Assembly: GCA_964347475.1 (NCBI GenBank) | Contig: CAYFYY010000001.1 | Span: forward strand, 49,505 to 113,504 | Source: GCA-020356105 sp964347475 | GTDB lineage: Bacteria > Pseudomonadota > Alphaproteobacteria > UBA8366 > JADFVY01 | Direction: 5' to 3' | Length of the DNA stretch: 64,000 nucleotides | The notes under the pieces: model-generated | What the model was told of the DNA's origin: nothing | The model's database searches: none | The model's input: the letters and a program-made list of their open reading frames with translations, nothing else | Part shown: one piece after another, positions 1 through 7,639 of the stretch | Numbering within the stretch: position 1 is the first letter of the stretch | Layout of the letters: each line of letters opens with the position of its first letter | Program-made: the position numbers and the translations under genes

Positions 1-798
1 CAGCGTCATTCCCGTCACGTCGACCCGCTGGACGCCGCCGGTAATGCTCAGCGGCAGCCATTCGATCATGCCTTCGTAGTATTTCGCCCAGCCTTCCTGG
101 AACAGAGCCTGCTTGGAGAACTTCTCCTTGGCGTCGACCGCGATGATCTTCGAGCGCGGCTTGTTCTGCTTGAAGTACTGGGCGACCAGCGAGATGCGCT
201 CGTACGGGCCGGGCGGGCAGCGGAACGGATCGGGCGGTGGCGCGATCAGGAAGACACCGCCGTCATCCATCGCTTCGAGCTGGCGCCGCAGGATCTGCGA
301 CTGCGGGCCGGCCTGCCAGGCATGGGGCAACGTTTCGGCCACGTCCTTGCTGTAGCCCTCATAGGCATCGTAGTGGAAGTCGATGCCGGGCGCGACCACC
401 AGCTTGTCGTAGGACACGGTGTCGCCGCCGGTGATGCTGACGGTGCGCCGCGCCGCGTCGACCCCGTTGGCGAACCCCTGCACGACCCGGATGCCGTGCT
501 CGGATCTCAGCTTGTCGTAGCCGTGCGTGATCGAATCGAAGCTACGCAGCCCACCGATATAGAGGTTGCTGAAGAAGCAGGTGGTATGGCGCGCATTGGC
601 CTCGACCAGCGTGACGTCGATCGCGCCTCTGGAATCCTTGGCGACGTATCGGGCAACCGTAGCCCCGCCGGGTCCCCCGCCGATTACAACGAGTTTCGGT
701 TTGGCTTGGGCGATCGCCGGTGTCGCCAGGGCCGATGCCGCGACGCCCGCCGCGCCGGCCATCATCCCGAACTCGCGCCTCGTGAATTTCCTGTTCAT
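1..798 (-). CDS. fccB: Flavocytochrome c sulfide dehydrogenase, FAD-binding subunit (C-terminus outside window)
   Basis: Periplasmic flavoprotein that oxidises sulfide and passes electrons to a c-type cytochrome partner. The 266 codons seen begin with a Tat-type signal (TRREFGMM, then an Ala-rich stretch ending AIAQA), followed by the FAD-binding VVIGGGPGGAT near residue 40 and the family motif TCFFSNLYIGG, whose Cys belongs to the redox-active site. Downstream text such as PFRCPPGPYERISLVAQYF is typical of FCSD. The start ATG at 798 has an AGGAG 9 nt upstream that overlaps the fccA stop, so the pair is likely translationally coupled. The last roughly 150 residues, including the second active-site Cys, lie beyond the left edge. 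A related oxidoreductase of other substrate is possible, but the adjacent cytochrome makes FCSD very likely. Confidence 0.92.
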   Translation of the reverse strand, partial: MNRKFTRREFGMMAGAAGVAASALATPAIAQAKPKLVVIGGGPGGATVARYVAKDSRGAIDVTLVEANARHTTCFFSNLYIGGLRSFDSITHGYDKLRSEHGIRVVQGFANGVDAARRTVSITGGDTVSYDKLVVAPGIDFHYDAYEGYSKDVAETLPHAWQAGPQSQILRRQLEAMDDGGVFLIAPPPDPFRCPPGPYERISLVAQYFKQNKPRSKIIAVDAKEKFSKQALFQEGWAKYYEGMIEWLPLSITGGVQRVDVTGMTL

Positions 799-809
799 GC
801 CTGTTGCTC

Positions 810-1133
810 CTATTGTCCCTGTTTCCCGAAAAATTCGGCAAGTGCCCTTATGTCCTCGTCGCTCAGGCGCCTGGCGACGTTCTGCATCAACGCGTCGTCG
901 CGCTCACCTACCTTGTAGGCTTCCATGACCATGACGAAGGCCTCGACGGGCCATCCCGTGATTGCGGGGATCGCACCGCCCTGACCGTCCAGGCGGTGGC
1001 ATGCCGTACAGTCGCCGGAGAGATATTCGCCAAGCTCGTAAAGCTCGTCGGCCGCGGCGGACCCATACAGAAATCCACCGGCGCAAAGGCCGGCCGTAAC
1101 GGTAATCGCGGTCTTCGTCCAATAATAGCCCAT
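810..1133 (-). CDS. fccA: Mono-heme cytochrome c subunit of flavocytochrome c sulfide dehydrogenase
   Basis: A 107-residue periplasmic cytochrome that should accept electrons from FccB. It has an N-terminal export signal (residues 1-28, ending GSAAA), one heme c motif CTACH at residues 42-46 and a probable axial Met at 83 (DALMQNVARRL). It is a single-heme form; the Allochromatium FccA is di-heme, while single-heme SoxE/FccA forms are also known. I chose ATG 1133 rather than upstream in-frame codons because the signal peptide begins there and AGAGGAAG lies just upstream. The fccB start is 11 nt downstream. A sigma-70-like promoter and dyad lie about 100 nt upstream. Confidence 0.88.
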   Translation of the reverse strand: MGYYWTKTAITVTAGLCAGGFLYGSAAADELYELGEYLSGDCTACHRLDGQGGAIPAITGWPVEAFVMVMEAYKVGERDDALMQNVARRLSDEDIRALAEFFGKQGQ

Positions 1134-1217
1134 TGACGCGCCTCGTCTTCCTCTCGCCCCGCCAGAGCGAAGGCCCGCAGGGAAACGGGGCATTTCCCGC
1201 CCCTTCAGGGCGCCAAC

Positions 1218-1262
1218 ATTATGGTTAACCGTAATTACACACATTTCTTATTGGAGAATCAA
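1218..1262 (-). promoter_or_regulatory. Predicted fccAB promoter with overlapping dyad
   Basis: On the minus strand TTGATT (1262-1257) and TGTAAT (1239-1234) are separated by exactly 17 bp, a good sigma-70 match. A near-perfect dyad, ATTATGGTTAACCGTAAT (1218-1235, one mismatched pair, GGTTAACC core), covers the downstream edge of the -10 and the predicted start near 1227. That is where a repressor or co-regulator would act. The LysR gene just upstream is the obvious candidate regulator, but LysR sites usually lie further upstream, so this link is inference. Confidence 0.5.
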
Positions 1263-1327
1263 GTGGAACGATAGGTCGTGCTGCACGGGGCCGGCCGCTG
1301 CGGCGCAGGCGACGGCTGCCGCCTCGA

Positions 1328-2182
1328 TCAGGCCGCCTGTGTGGCCGCCCGGGCAACCGCACGTAGGCTCTCCACCGCACGCGAGAGCACCGGGTCTTCG
1401 CGGTTCTGCCAGGCGACAAAGGCCGGTCGGGTGAATTCCGGCGCGGCGGCGACGAGGTGCAGCTGGCCGGACACGAGGTATGGCTGGACGACACGATACG
1501 GGAAATACGCCCCGCCGCCCTCGTGAAGGATGTGGTTCAGGGCCACCGCCCCCAAGCCGACCGTCAGCGCCGGCGTATCGATGTCGGGGAAGGCCGCCGC
1601 GTGGTCGTTGCCAAATTCGGAGCCCCAGTCGACCAGCACATATTCGGAATCGCCGGGCCACACGCCCGTGTCCTTCGTGCCGACGAGAACCAGGCGTTCC
1701 TCGAGCAACGGTTCGATGCGCAGGCCGGCCCGCGGCTGGGGCGCATACAGCACCGCGATGTCGAGCCCGCCCTCGAGGAGCAGGCGGGTCAGCTCGTCAG
1801 GCCGCGCAACATCGGCCCGCAGAGCCACGCCCGGCTCGGTCCGGCGCATATGCGCCAGCCAGAGCTGCAGCACACGGTCCCACAATGTGTGCTGACCGCC
1901 CACCGACAATACGGTCTCGAACCTCTCGGGCAGGCCCACTTCTTGCCGCGCGCGGCGCCAGCTGCGAAGCATCGCCTCGGCATGCGGCCGGAAATGCCGT
2001 CCGGCCGAGGTCAGGACCGCACCGGAACGACTCCGGACGAACAGAGATCGGCCGAGGCGAGCCTCGAGTTCCTTGATCCGGGCGCTGACCGTCGACTGGG
2101 TGACGTTCAAACGCTCCGCCGCGCGTACGAAATGGCCGGACTCCATGATCTCGATGAAAGTGCGAAGAAGCTCGACGTCCAT
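1328..2182 (-). CDS. LysR-family transcriptional regulator
   Basis: A 284-residue LysR-type regulator of normal length. Residues 1-60 form the winged helix-turn-helix (FVRAAERLNVTQSTVSARIKELEARLG), followed by the linker helix and a periplasmic-binding-protein-like effector domain from about residue 90. The effector is not readable from sequence. It precedes fccAB on the same strand (194-bp gap with its own predicted promoter) and is divergent from the small genes at 2312 and 2490, so it could control either side. The start is fixed by the HTH beginning at residue 1 and by the AT-rich control region immediately upstream. Confidence 0.9.
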   Translation of the reverse strand: MDVELLRTFIEIMESGHFVRAAERLNVTQSTVSARIKELEARLGRSLFVRSRSGAVLTSAGRHFRPHAEAMLRSWRRARQEVGLPERFETVLSVGGQHTLWDRVLQLWLAHMRRTEPGVALRADVARPDELTRLLLEGGLDIAVLYAPQPRAGLRIEPLLEERLVLVGTKDTGVWPGDSEYVLVDWGSEFGNDHAAAFPDIDTPALTVGLGAVALNHILHEGGGAYFPYRVVQPYLVSGQLHLVAAAPEFTRPAFVAWQNREDPVLSRAVESLRAVARAATQAA

Positions 2183-2200
2183 GGCTATGCCTCAACAATA

Positions 2201-2267
2201 TATCGCGATAATCGATATTATAGCGCAAAAAATTTCGATTGTTCGATTTATTAGCGCGCCCTAGATT
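2201..2267. promoter_or_regulatory. AT-rich divergent control region between lysR and the small-protein operon
   Basis: A perfect 10-bp palindrome TATCGCGATA (2201-2210) is followed at once by ATCGATATTA, a partial repeat of the same half-site; together they could be an autoregulatory LysR site. On the plus strand TTGTTC (2239-2244) and TAGATT (2262-2267) have 17-bp spacing and could promote the gene at 2312. Composition is far more AT-rich than the flanks. Moderate to weak evidence: short motifs only. Confidence 0.35.
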
Positions 2268-2311
2268 CGCCGCGCCGGTGAATCATTGCCGGCATGGAGG
2301 AGACATCGAAA

Positions 2312-2449
2312 ATGCCCACGACCACCCAGAAACCCGGCCAGACCGGCAGCAAACCGGCATCGTCGGCCGCAATGAAACCCGCCGGCAGCAAGCCGGCCGT
2401 AAGCGCGAAGCCGTCTTCCCCGTCCAAGGGAAGCCGCCCTTCCAAGTAG
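2312..2449 (+). CDS. Small basic Ser/Lys/Pro-rich protein, unknown function
   Basis: A 45-residue ORF encoding a low-complexity, strongly basic and probably disordered peptide with a repeated GSKPA unit (residues 12-16 and 25-29) and a Ser-Pro-Lys tail. The start is chosen at the second of two in-frame ATGs because GGAGGAG lies 9 nt before it; that motif overlaps the first ATG. The gene starts the two-gene stretch ending at the terminator near 2800 and is 40 bp from the next gene. Composition recalls small nucleic-acid-binding or histone-H1-like tails, but there is no domain I recognise. The good ribosome-binding site and context are the main evidence that it is real. Confidence 0.5.
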   Translation: MPTTTQKPGQTGSKPASSAAMKPAGSKPAVSAKPSSPSKGSRPSK

Positions 2450-2489
2450 GCACGCAGCCTGACGTGTGAAGGCGGACGGGAGGCTACCC

Positions 2490-2768
2490 ATGAACAAGCT
2501 TGCGACTCTCGCGCTCGGCGTTGTCGTCGCGTTCGTCACCCCTCAGATCGCGCAGGCGGTCGATCTGGTGAACGAGGATGCGACCGATCATATCGTCACG
2601 GTCATCGAGGACGGCGAGGAAAAGAATATCACCGTGAACGCGGGCTCATCCGTAACGGAAGTCTGCGAGTCCTGCTATCTGTCGATCGGGGACAGCGACC
2701 CTGTCGAGGCTGAAGGCGACGAAGAGATCTTCGTCAAGAACGGCATGCTGAACAAGCGTTCCGGCTGA
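2490..2768 (+). CDS. Small exported protein with a CxxC motif, unknown function
   Basis: A 92-residue protein with a clear signal peptide (residues 1-23, ending QIAQA) and an acidic mature part rich in Asp/Glu and Val, suggesting a small beta-rich periplasmic protein. CESC lies near the middle (VTEVCESCYLSIGD) and could form a disulfide or bind a metal. ATG 2490 is preferred over an in-frame GTG at 2466 because it directly precedes the signal peptide and has GGGAGG 6 nt upstream. A strong intrinsic terminator follows. I do not recognise the family. Position beside sulfide-oxidation genes and a LysR gene is suggestive only. Confidence 0.7.
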   Translation: MNKLATLALGVVVAFVTPQIAQAVDLVNEDATDHIVTVIEDGEEKNITVNAGSSVTEVCESCYLSIGDSDPVEAEGDEEIFVKNGMLNKRSG

Positions 2769-2796
2769 TCCCCCTTGGCCGGTTCCGATCGGCACA

Positions 2797-2839
2797 GGCC
2801 GCCTGCCTCCCCCCCGGGGCGGGCGGCCGATCTTTTTTT
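2797..2839 (+). terminator. Rho-independent terminator after the small-protein genes
   Basis: An 11-bp GC-rich stem (GGCCGCCTGCC at 2797-2807 with GGCGGGCGGCC at 2818-2828, one G-T wobble), a 10-nt loop and then TCTTTTTTT. Textbook form, 29 nt downstream of the stop at 2768. Confidence 0.88.
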
Positions 2840-3021
2840 GCGACCGTGCGCAAGCTGGTGCAGGTGAGCCGCCCTGGCCGCGACACGCGGCAGGCGCCGA
2901 TGGCCGGAACACGCCTCCAGGTACGTCCCGTAGGCGCATTCCGGCGCATCGTGTCCGTATCTTCGATTCCGTAACGGTGGGCGGCCCCCGGCGACGGCCG
3001 GACCCGCCCCGACCGCATCGA

Positions 3022-4560
3022 TCAGAACGGCATCACTTCGTAGACACAGACCACGCCGCTGCCTTCATTCGCGGCATAGATGAAAACCGATCCCTGCCGC
3101 TTGAAATAGGCGATGCCTTCCGGCGCCTGGCTACCCAGAGACTTGCCCGGGTTGGCGCCGGCAAGCGAGACCACTGTGGGATTGGCGGGGTCGGCCAGGG
3201 AGACGAGCGCGACCGCGTCGGCCCGCTCCAGCCCCACAGCGGCATAATGAACGCCACGGAACTGGAAGGTCACGAGGTTCTCCGGCTCAGCGCCCTTGCT
3301 GTCGCTGCGGCTGTCAGGATAGAGGCCGGCCGCATCGGCGGCGATGTCGAGCTGTTCGGCGGTATCGCCCAGCAGGATGCCGGTCTCGGCGTCGAACACG
3401 CTGACCGTGCGGCCGCCGGCGGTCGCAAAGCCATCCGGCGTCTTGGAGGCCTTCGGGTCGGTATCGCCCTCGTCGGCGGTCACGAAATACAGACCGTCGA
3501 CGGTGGTGGCGATGCCGTCCGGCTCACGCAGCGCGACGAGGGTTTCATTAAAGTCGATGACACCGTTGTCGGTCTTGTCAGCGACATGGGTGGTGATCCC
3601 GAGGCCGATATAGCCGACGAATTCGCCGTCCTCGAGATCGATCACGGCAACGCCGTTGTTCTCCTGCATAACGACGAAAGCAAGGTCGCCGTCCTTGGAG
3701 AACGAGGCGAGCTCCGGCTCAAGATACCGCGGCGTGTTGTCGAGCAGCGGAATCATCACCAGTTCACCGGACTCCTCGTTGCCCCACACCTCGGCACCGT
3801 CGATGAAGCCGGCCAGGAAATCCAGGTCCTCGATCACGCCGTTGCCGTTGTAATCGAAACCGCCCTCGCCGTCCTCGAACTCGTCGGCGATGACGCCGTC
3901 GCCGTTGAGGTCGACGCCGCGTTCAAGAAGGCGCTTGTCGGCGCCGCTGACCATGCCCGGCGTGCCCGTCGCATCCGGCAGTTCCACCAGCGTCGCCTTG
4001 GCGCGCCGGGGGCCCTCGCTGAGATTGACGATCGTCACGCTGCCGGGTGGCGAGCTGAATTCCAGAGTCTTGCGATCGAAGGAGAACGATTCGCCTTCGT
4101 TGGACACCACGGCGAAGTCGCCGTCGGCATCGATCGCCACCGCGTCCGGCTCCGACCCGGCCTTGAGCGCCTTCAGGAGTTTGCCGTCGGACGCGCGGCG
4201 AATTTCGATGCGGCCGTTCTTCTTCGTCCCCTCCACCTCGATGGCGACGATGAAATAGTCCTCTTCCGGATGGAAGGCGACCGACGTCACGCCCTCGCCG
4301 GACCTCAGGCGCAGGTCGAACACGGCGGACACCATCGGCGCGGCCGGATTGCTCAAATCAAGAATCGTGATTGTGCCTGCGGCTGCGTTCGTCACCGCGG
4401 CGCGGGCGGTTTTGCCCTGTACGCTGATGACTTCCGTGCCCTCGCCGACTCCGCTGTCCCAGTGGCCGACCAAGCTCAGGCTGGCCTCGGCCAGGACGGG
4501 CGAACCTGACGCCAAAACGAGCGCCAGCCCCGCGCAGGTTGTCAACGTAATATTCCTCAT
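3022..4560 (-). CDS. Secreted beta-propeller-like protein (choice-of-anchor I type) with EF-hand-like loops
   Basis: A 512-residue exported protein; the signal peptide occupies residues 1-24 (ending SPVLA). Repeating blade-like units (VTIVNLSEGPRRAKATLVELP, VAVIDLEDGEFVGYIGLG, PEGIAYFKRQGSVFIYAANEG) match the choice-of-anchor I / alkaline-phosphatase-associated propeller family. Three EF-hand-like loops rich in Asp/Asn occur at about residues 217-228 (DLNGDGVIADEF), 236-248 (DYNGNGVIEDLDF) and near 332 (DKTDNGVIDFNE), so calcium binding is likely. ATG 4560 is used because GGAG is 6 nt upstream and the signal peptide starts there. It lies alone on the minus strand, after the chemoreceptor gene. 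Substrate unknown; a phosphatase or phytase-like role is possible, but I see no catalytic motif. Confidence 0.8.
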   Translation of the reverse strand: MRNITLTTCAGLALVLASGSPVLAEASLSLVGHWDSGVGEGTEVISVQGKTARAAVTNAAAGTITILDLSNPAAPMVSAVFDLRLRSGEGVTSVAFHPEEDYFIVAIEVEGTKKNGRIEIRRASDGKLLKALKAGSEPDAVAIDADGDFAVVSNEGESFSFDRKTLEFSSPPGSVTIVNLSEGPRRAKATLVELPDATGTPGMVSGADKRLLERGVDLNGDGVIADEFEDGEGGFDYNGNGVIEDLDFLAGFIDGAEVWGNEESGELVMIPLLDNTPRYLEPELASFSKDGDLAFVVMQENNGVAVIDLEDGEFVGYIGLGITTHVADKTDNGVIDFNETLVALREPDGIATTVDGLYFVTADEGDTDPKASKTPDGFATAGGRTVSVFDAETGILLGDTAEQLDIAADAAGLYPDSRSDSKGAEPENLVTFQFRGVHYAAVGLERADAVALVSLADPANPTVVSLAGANPGKSLGSQAPEGIAYFKRQGSVFIYAANEGSGVVCVYEVMPF

Positions 4561-4588
4561 CACTGTCTCCAATTCTTCCTTTTTTGCC

Positions 4589-4613
4589 AATAACTGTTTG
4601 AATATTCGTTATT
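4589..4613. promoter_or_regulatory. AT-rich dyad upstream of the propeller gene
   Basis: AATAAC (4589-4594) and GTTATT (4608-4613) form a perfect 6-bp dyad around a central GAATATTC palindrome, 29 nt upstream of the start at 4560, in an otherwise AT-rich 117-bp gap. It could be an operator or part of the promoter. Weak evidence. Confidence 0.3.
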
Positions 4614-4677
4614 CTTTTTGGCCAATCTCCCCTCTTGTTCTCCCCAAAATCCTCACATATGCGCGTCAGCGACCGGC

Positions 4678-6384
4678 CTAACCTGCCAGCCGGTCGCGCA
4701 GACCGTTGCCCGACCCCGTACCGGCGGAGGACGCGGCATTGAGACGCAAGCCGTCGAGAAACGCCTCGATCTCCTTGTTCAATTGTTCGGACTGTCCGGA
4801 CAGGCTCTGCGCGGCCTCGAGCACCTGCGCCGCCGAAGCGCCGGTCTCGCCGGCGACCTGGCGGACCTCCTCGATGCTCTTGGAGACGACCTGCGTTCCC
4901 GCCGCGGCCTCCTGCACGCTGCGGGCGATCTCCTGCGTCGAGGAATCCTGTTGCTCGATCGCTGCGGCGATCGCCGCCGAGTTGTCGCTGATCCGCTGGA
5001 TGATGCCGAGGATGCCTTGTGTGGCATCGACGGTCTTGCCCGTCGCCGCCTGCACCTCCTCGACCTGCATGGCGATCTCGCCGGTCGCATGCGCCGTCTG
5101 CTTGGCGAGGTTCTTGACCTCCTGGGCGACCACGGCGAAGCCTTTGCCGGCCTCGCCGGCCCGCGCCGCCTCGATCGTCGCATTGAGCGCGAGCAGGTTG
5201 ATCTTGCTGGCGATCCTGTTGATAAGGTCGACGACCTGACTGATTTTTTCGGCGGCCCGCGCGAGGTCCTGGACGGTCACGTCGATGTCCTCGGCGGCCC
5301 GAGCCGCTTGCGCCGCGACCTGGCTCGAATCCGTGATCTGACGGTTGATTTCGCGGACCGAGCTCGACAACTGCTCCGTCGCCGTGGCCGCGGTCTGCAC
5401 GTTCATCGATGATTCCTCCGAAGCGCTGGCCACGGCGGTCGACTGCCGGTTGTTGTGGTCGGCGAAGGTCGACATCGACTTCGCCGTTTCCTGCAGCTGA
5501 CTCGATGCCGTCGACACGCTGGTCACGATGGCCTTTACGCTGGCATCGAAATGCCGCGCCAGACGTTCCATGGTCTGGCGCTTCTCCTCGCGAAGGTCCG
5601 CTTCGATCAGCTCCTGCTCGGCCTCGATCCGTTCCTTTTCGTTTATGGCGTCGCGGAAGACCCGGACGACGTGGGCCATCTGAACGATCTCGTTTTCCTG
5701 CGACCGGTCTGCCAGCGTGACATCCCCGTGGGCGCGGGCCAGTTCCACCAGCTGGGAAATGATCCGGGCCAGAGGCGCACTGACCAGCCGCCGGAACAGG
5801 ACGACGAGGAAGACGATCGATCCCAGCAGGATCGCGGCAGACAGCAGCGACGACCTCTGCAGGGACGCGGCCAGATCGGCCTCGATCCCGCGGAAATCCC
5901 AGAAGATCAGGACATGTCCCGCGGGCACGACCTTGTTGTATTTCGCCTGGTAATAGACGGACGGGGCGGACACGACGGCGTAATCGCCCGCCATCCGGTA
6001 TTCCGCCTTGTCCGAGCGCAGCACCGCATCGCCTTCGAGCAGACCCGGCAGCACGTCGGCCGTTCCGGCGCGCCGCCACTGGTAGACGGTGTCGCCGGCC
6101 TCGTTGATCGCGACGATGGCGAGAAGATCGCCGACATCGTCGAGAGCGAGCGTTTCGTGCACCTGGCCGAACACCGGGGTCCGCCGCCAGCGCAGCGCAC
6201 CGGACATGGCGGAGGCAATCAGTCCGGTCTGCACCTTCTTGTTCTCGACGATCCGGTTGACGGCGGTCGTTCGTTCGTGAATGCCCTGGGCAGCGATCAG
6301 GACCGCGAAGGACAGGGCGAAAATCCCCGCGACGATGGAAATTGCCCGTCCCTGAAAACTCTTCAGCCGAAGTTTCGACAGCAT
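4678..6384 (-). CDS. Methyl-accepting chemotaxis protein
   Basis: A 568-residue transmembrane chemoreceptor. TM1 is at about residues 14-33, a periplasmic sensing region of about 140 residues follows, TM2 is at about 175-195, then a HAMP domain and a long coiled-coil signalling domain. The hairpin tip reads INLLALNATIEAARAGEAGKGFAVVA, the conserved contact site for CheA/CheW. The C-terminus carries no CheR-tethering pentapeptide. It lies 214 bp downstream of a gene for a soluble periplasmic sensor protein on the same strand, which suggests a joint function. The ligand is not evident. A GGGAGGG ribosome-binding site sits before ATG 6384. Confidence 0.93.
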   Translation of the reverse strand: MLSKLRLKSFQGRAISIVAGIFALSFAVLIAAQGIHERTTAVNRIVENKKVQTGLIASAMSGALRWRRTPVFGQVHETLALDDVGDLLAIVAINEAGDTVYQWRRAGTADVLPGLLEGDAVLRSDKAEYRMAGDYAVVSAPSVYYQAKYNKVVPAGHVLIFWDFRGIEADLAASLQRSSLLSAAILLGSIVFLVVLFRRLVSAPLARIISQLVELARAHGDVTLADRSQENEIVQMAHVVRVFRDAINEKERIEAEQELIEADLREEKRQTMERLARHFDASVKAIVTSVSTASSQLQETAKSMSTFADHNNRQSTAVASASEESSMNVQTAATATEQLSSSVREINRQITDSSQVAAQAARAAEDIDVTVQDLARAAEKISQVVDLINRIASKINLLALNATIEAARAGEAGKGFAVVAQEVKNLAKQTAHATGEIAMQVEEVQAATGKTVDATQGILGIIQRISDNSAAIAAAIEQQDSSTQEIARSVQEAAAGTQVVSKSIEEVRQVAGETGASAAQVLEAAQSLSGQSEQLNKEIEAFLDGLRLNAASSAGTGSGNGLRDRLAG

Positions 6385-6398
6385 CGTTCAACCCTCCC

Positions 6399-6421
6399 GG
6401 CGGACACATTGGGCGTCCGCC
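6399..6421 (-). promoter_or_regulatory. Stem-loop just upstream of the chemoreceptor ribosome-binding site
   Basis: GGCGGAC (6399-6405) pairs with GTCCGCC (6415-6421) around a 9-nt loop, a few nucleotides before the GGGAGGG of the chemoreceptor gene. It could protect the mRNA end or modulate initiation. No poly-T follows, so it is not an intrinsic terminator. Confidence 0.35.
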
Positions 6422-6598
6422 ATTTCGGCGATCCCCTCACGCGAGGACCGGTTGGGGCCGGTCGCCGTGCGCCTCTCTCGTCTCTCTGCACGTTCATTGG
6501 TGACCGTGTTCGGTTACGCTGTTGCGCGCGACCCATTTCTTGCCCGCCGCGTCGCGAGCCCCGTCTGGCCGGGGCCGCGACGACAACGGGTTCACCGA

Positions 6599-7171
6599 TC
6601 AGAGCGCGTCAACGTTGAAACCGACGGTCACAGCACCGATCGGCTTGCCCGTGACGGGATCCTTGACCGTGAAATTGGCCTGGGACTGCATCGACTGGGT
6701 CGAGTTGTCGAATTCGACCACGTCGACGAACATGGCGTCCGGACCGACCAGAAAGGTCTTGGTGAACTTGATCTCTTCACCTTGCCAGATGTCGGAATTC
6801 GGCGCCGACTGGGCGATGCTGAGGCCCATCGCGTCGATCACGCCGATCTCGTTCACCTTGTTGCCGGAGGCTTCGATGACCTGGCGCATGCGCTCGGCCA
6901 GCGAATTGCCGACCACGCTGTCGATCAGCGGGCGGTTGGAGCTGTCGATCTCCGTCTGCCAGGTGGCCTCGAGGTGATCGATGTCCGATTGGGTCATGTT
7001 GCTGCGCCTGGCGTTCGAGGCGCGCAGGGCTTCGATCAGGTCGTCCTGCACGATCATCGAGATGATTTCGGGCATGGCCTGCTTGATCGGGGTTTCGTGG
7101 GAGTCTGCAATCGCGGGGGTTCCTGAAAAGGCTATGAGGCCCGCCGCAACGATTGTAATGGCGCGTAGCAT
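6599..7171 (-). CDS. Soluble periplasmic sensor-like protein (Cache/PDC-like)
   Basis: A 190-residue exported protein; signal peptide residues 1-22 (ending PAIA). The mature part has a long N-terminal helix then text typical of PDC/Cache folds (NEIGVIDAMGLSIAQSAPNSDIWQGEE, then VDVVEFDNSTQSMQSQANFTV and DPVTGKPIGAVTVGFNVDAL). The last segment resembles the end of periplasmic domains of chemoreceptors, but no membrane or signalling domain follows. It is encoded upstream of, and on the same strand as, the chemoreceptor at 4678-6384, so it may present ligand to it. The start at 7171 has GAGG 5 nt upstream. Fold assignment is by motif recognition only. Confidence 0.65.
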   Translation of the reverse strand: MLRAITIVAAGLIAFSGTPAIADSHETPIKQAMPEIISMIVQDDLIEALRASNARRSNMTQSDIDHLEATWQTEIDSSNRPLIDSVVGNSLAERMRQVIEASGNKVNEIGVIDAMGLSIAQSAPNSDIWQGEEIKFTKTFLVGPDAMFVDVVEFDNSTQSMQSQANFTVKDPVTGKPIGAVTVGFNVDAL

Positions 7172-7639
7172 ACCATCCTCTTCCTTAGCAGTTTCACAGT
7201 GCTTTCATTACCACCGCAGATTGCCTTAAAACTTATTAACAAAGCGTTGATACAAGAAGAAAGTCAGCAGGCATTTATTTTACAATAATTTATACATTTG
7301 CTACCTTTCGGTCCCATCTCCTAATGCGGGTAAGTTTAATAAAATTGCGCAGTCGGTTTGCAGATTGAACCCGCTGCGTTTTTTAAACTTAAGATGGAAT
7401 TAATGCCCTGAGAGGGGCCAATCCGCGGGCTCGAACATCTGACCCGTCCGGGTCTGTCGAAGGCCCCGTAACGAGAGGTGAAGACCCTTCTCCGGGTTTC
7501 CACGGGGCAAAAGTGTCGGACTGTTGGCGGCGCGGAACGCCGGTCGTCGCGGCAGGATTCGCATGGCGGCAGCGGCCACCCGTGGAAGGCGCGTCGGCTC
7601 TTGCGCCTGGGCGCACCGGGGCGCGGTCGCGGCTTGCGG
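7172..7639. other. Intergenic region, AT-rich centre, no gene found
   Basis: A 468-bp gap between the sensor-like gene and the second FccB-like gene. The part 7190-7300 is markedly AT-rich and probably holds the promoter of the sensor/chemoreceptor genes. A structured element with a poly-T lies at 7348-7384 inside an 8-bp inverted repeat (AAGTTTAA 7332-7339, TTAAACTT 7383-7390). The rest, 7391-7639, is GC-rich, and I see no supported gene in it. Confidence 0.6.
7348..7384. terminator. Probable intrinsic terminator, possibly bidirectional
   Basis: CGCAG (7348-7352) pairs with CTGCG (7374-7378) and GGTT (7355-7358) with AACC (7368-7371), with one wobble and one mismatch between. A T-run (7379-7384) follows on the plus strand and a weaker T-rich stretch on the minus strand. 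It most likely ends the transcript of the flavoprotein gene at 7640-8920, about 250 nt upstream of it. Confidence 0.5.

Noticed and set aside
2977..4509. Long open frame on the plus strand opposite the propeller gene
   Set aside because: It is antisense to a gene with signal peptide, repeats and ribosome-binding site; the frame is kept open only by GC-rich codon bias and its translation has no recognisable domain.
4358..6409. Long alternative frame across the chemoreceptor gene
   Set aside because: Same strand, shifted frame, Arg/Gly-rich nonsense composition; the chemoreceptor frame carries all conserved motifs.
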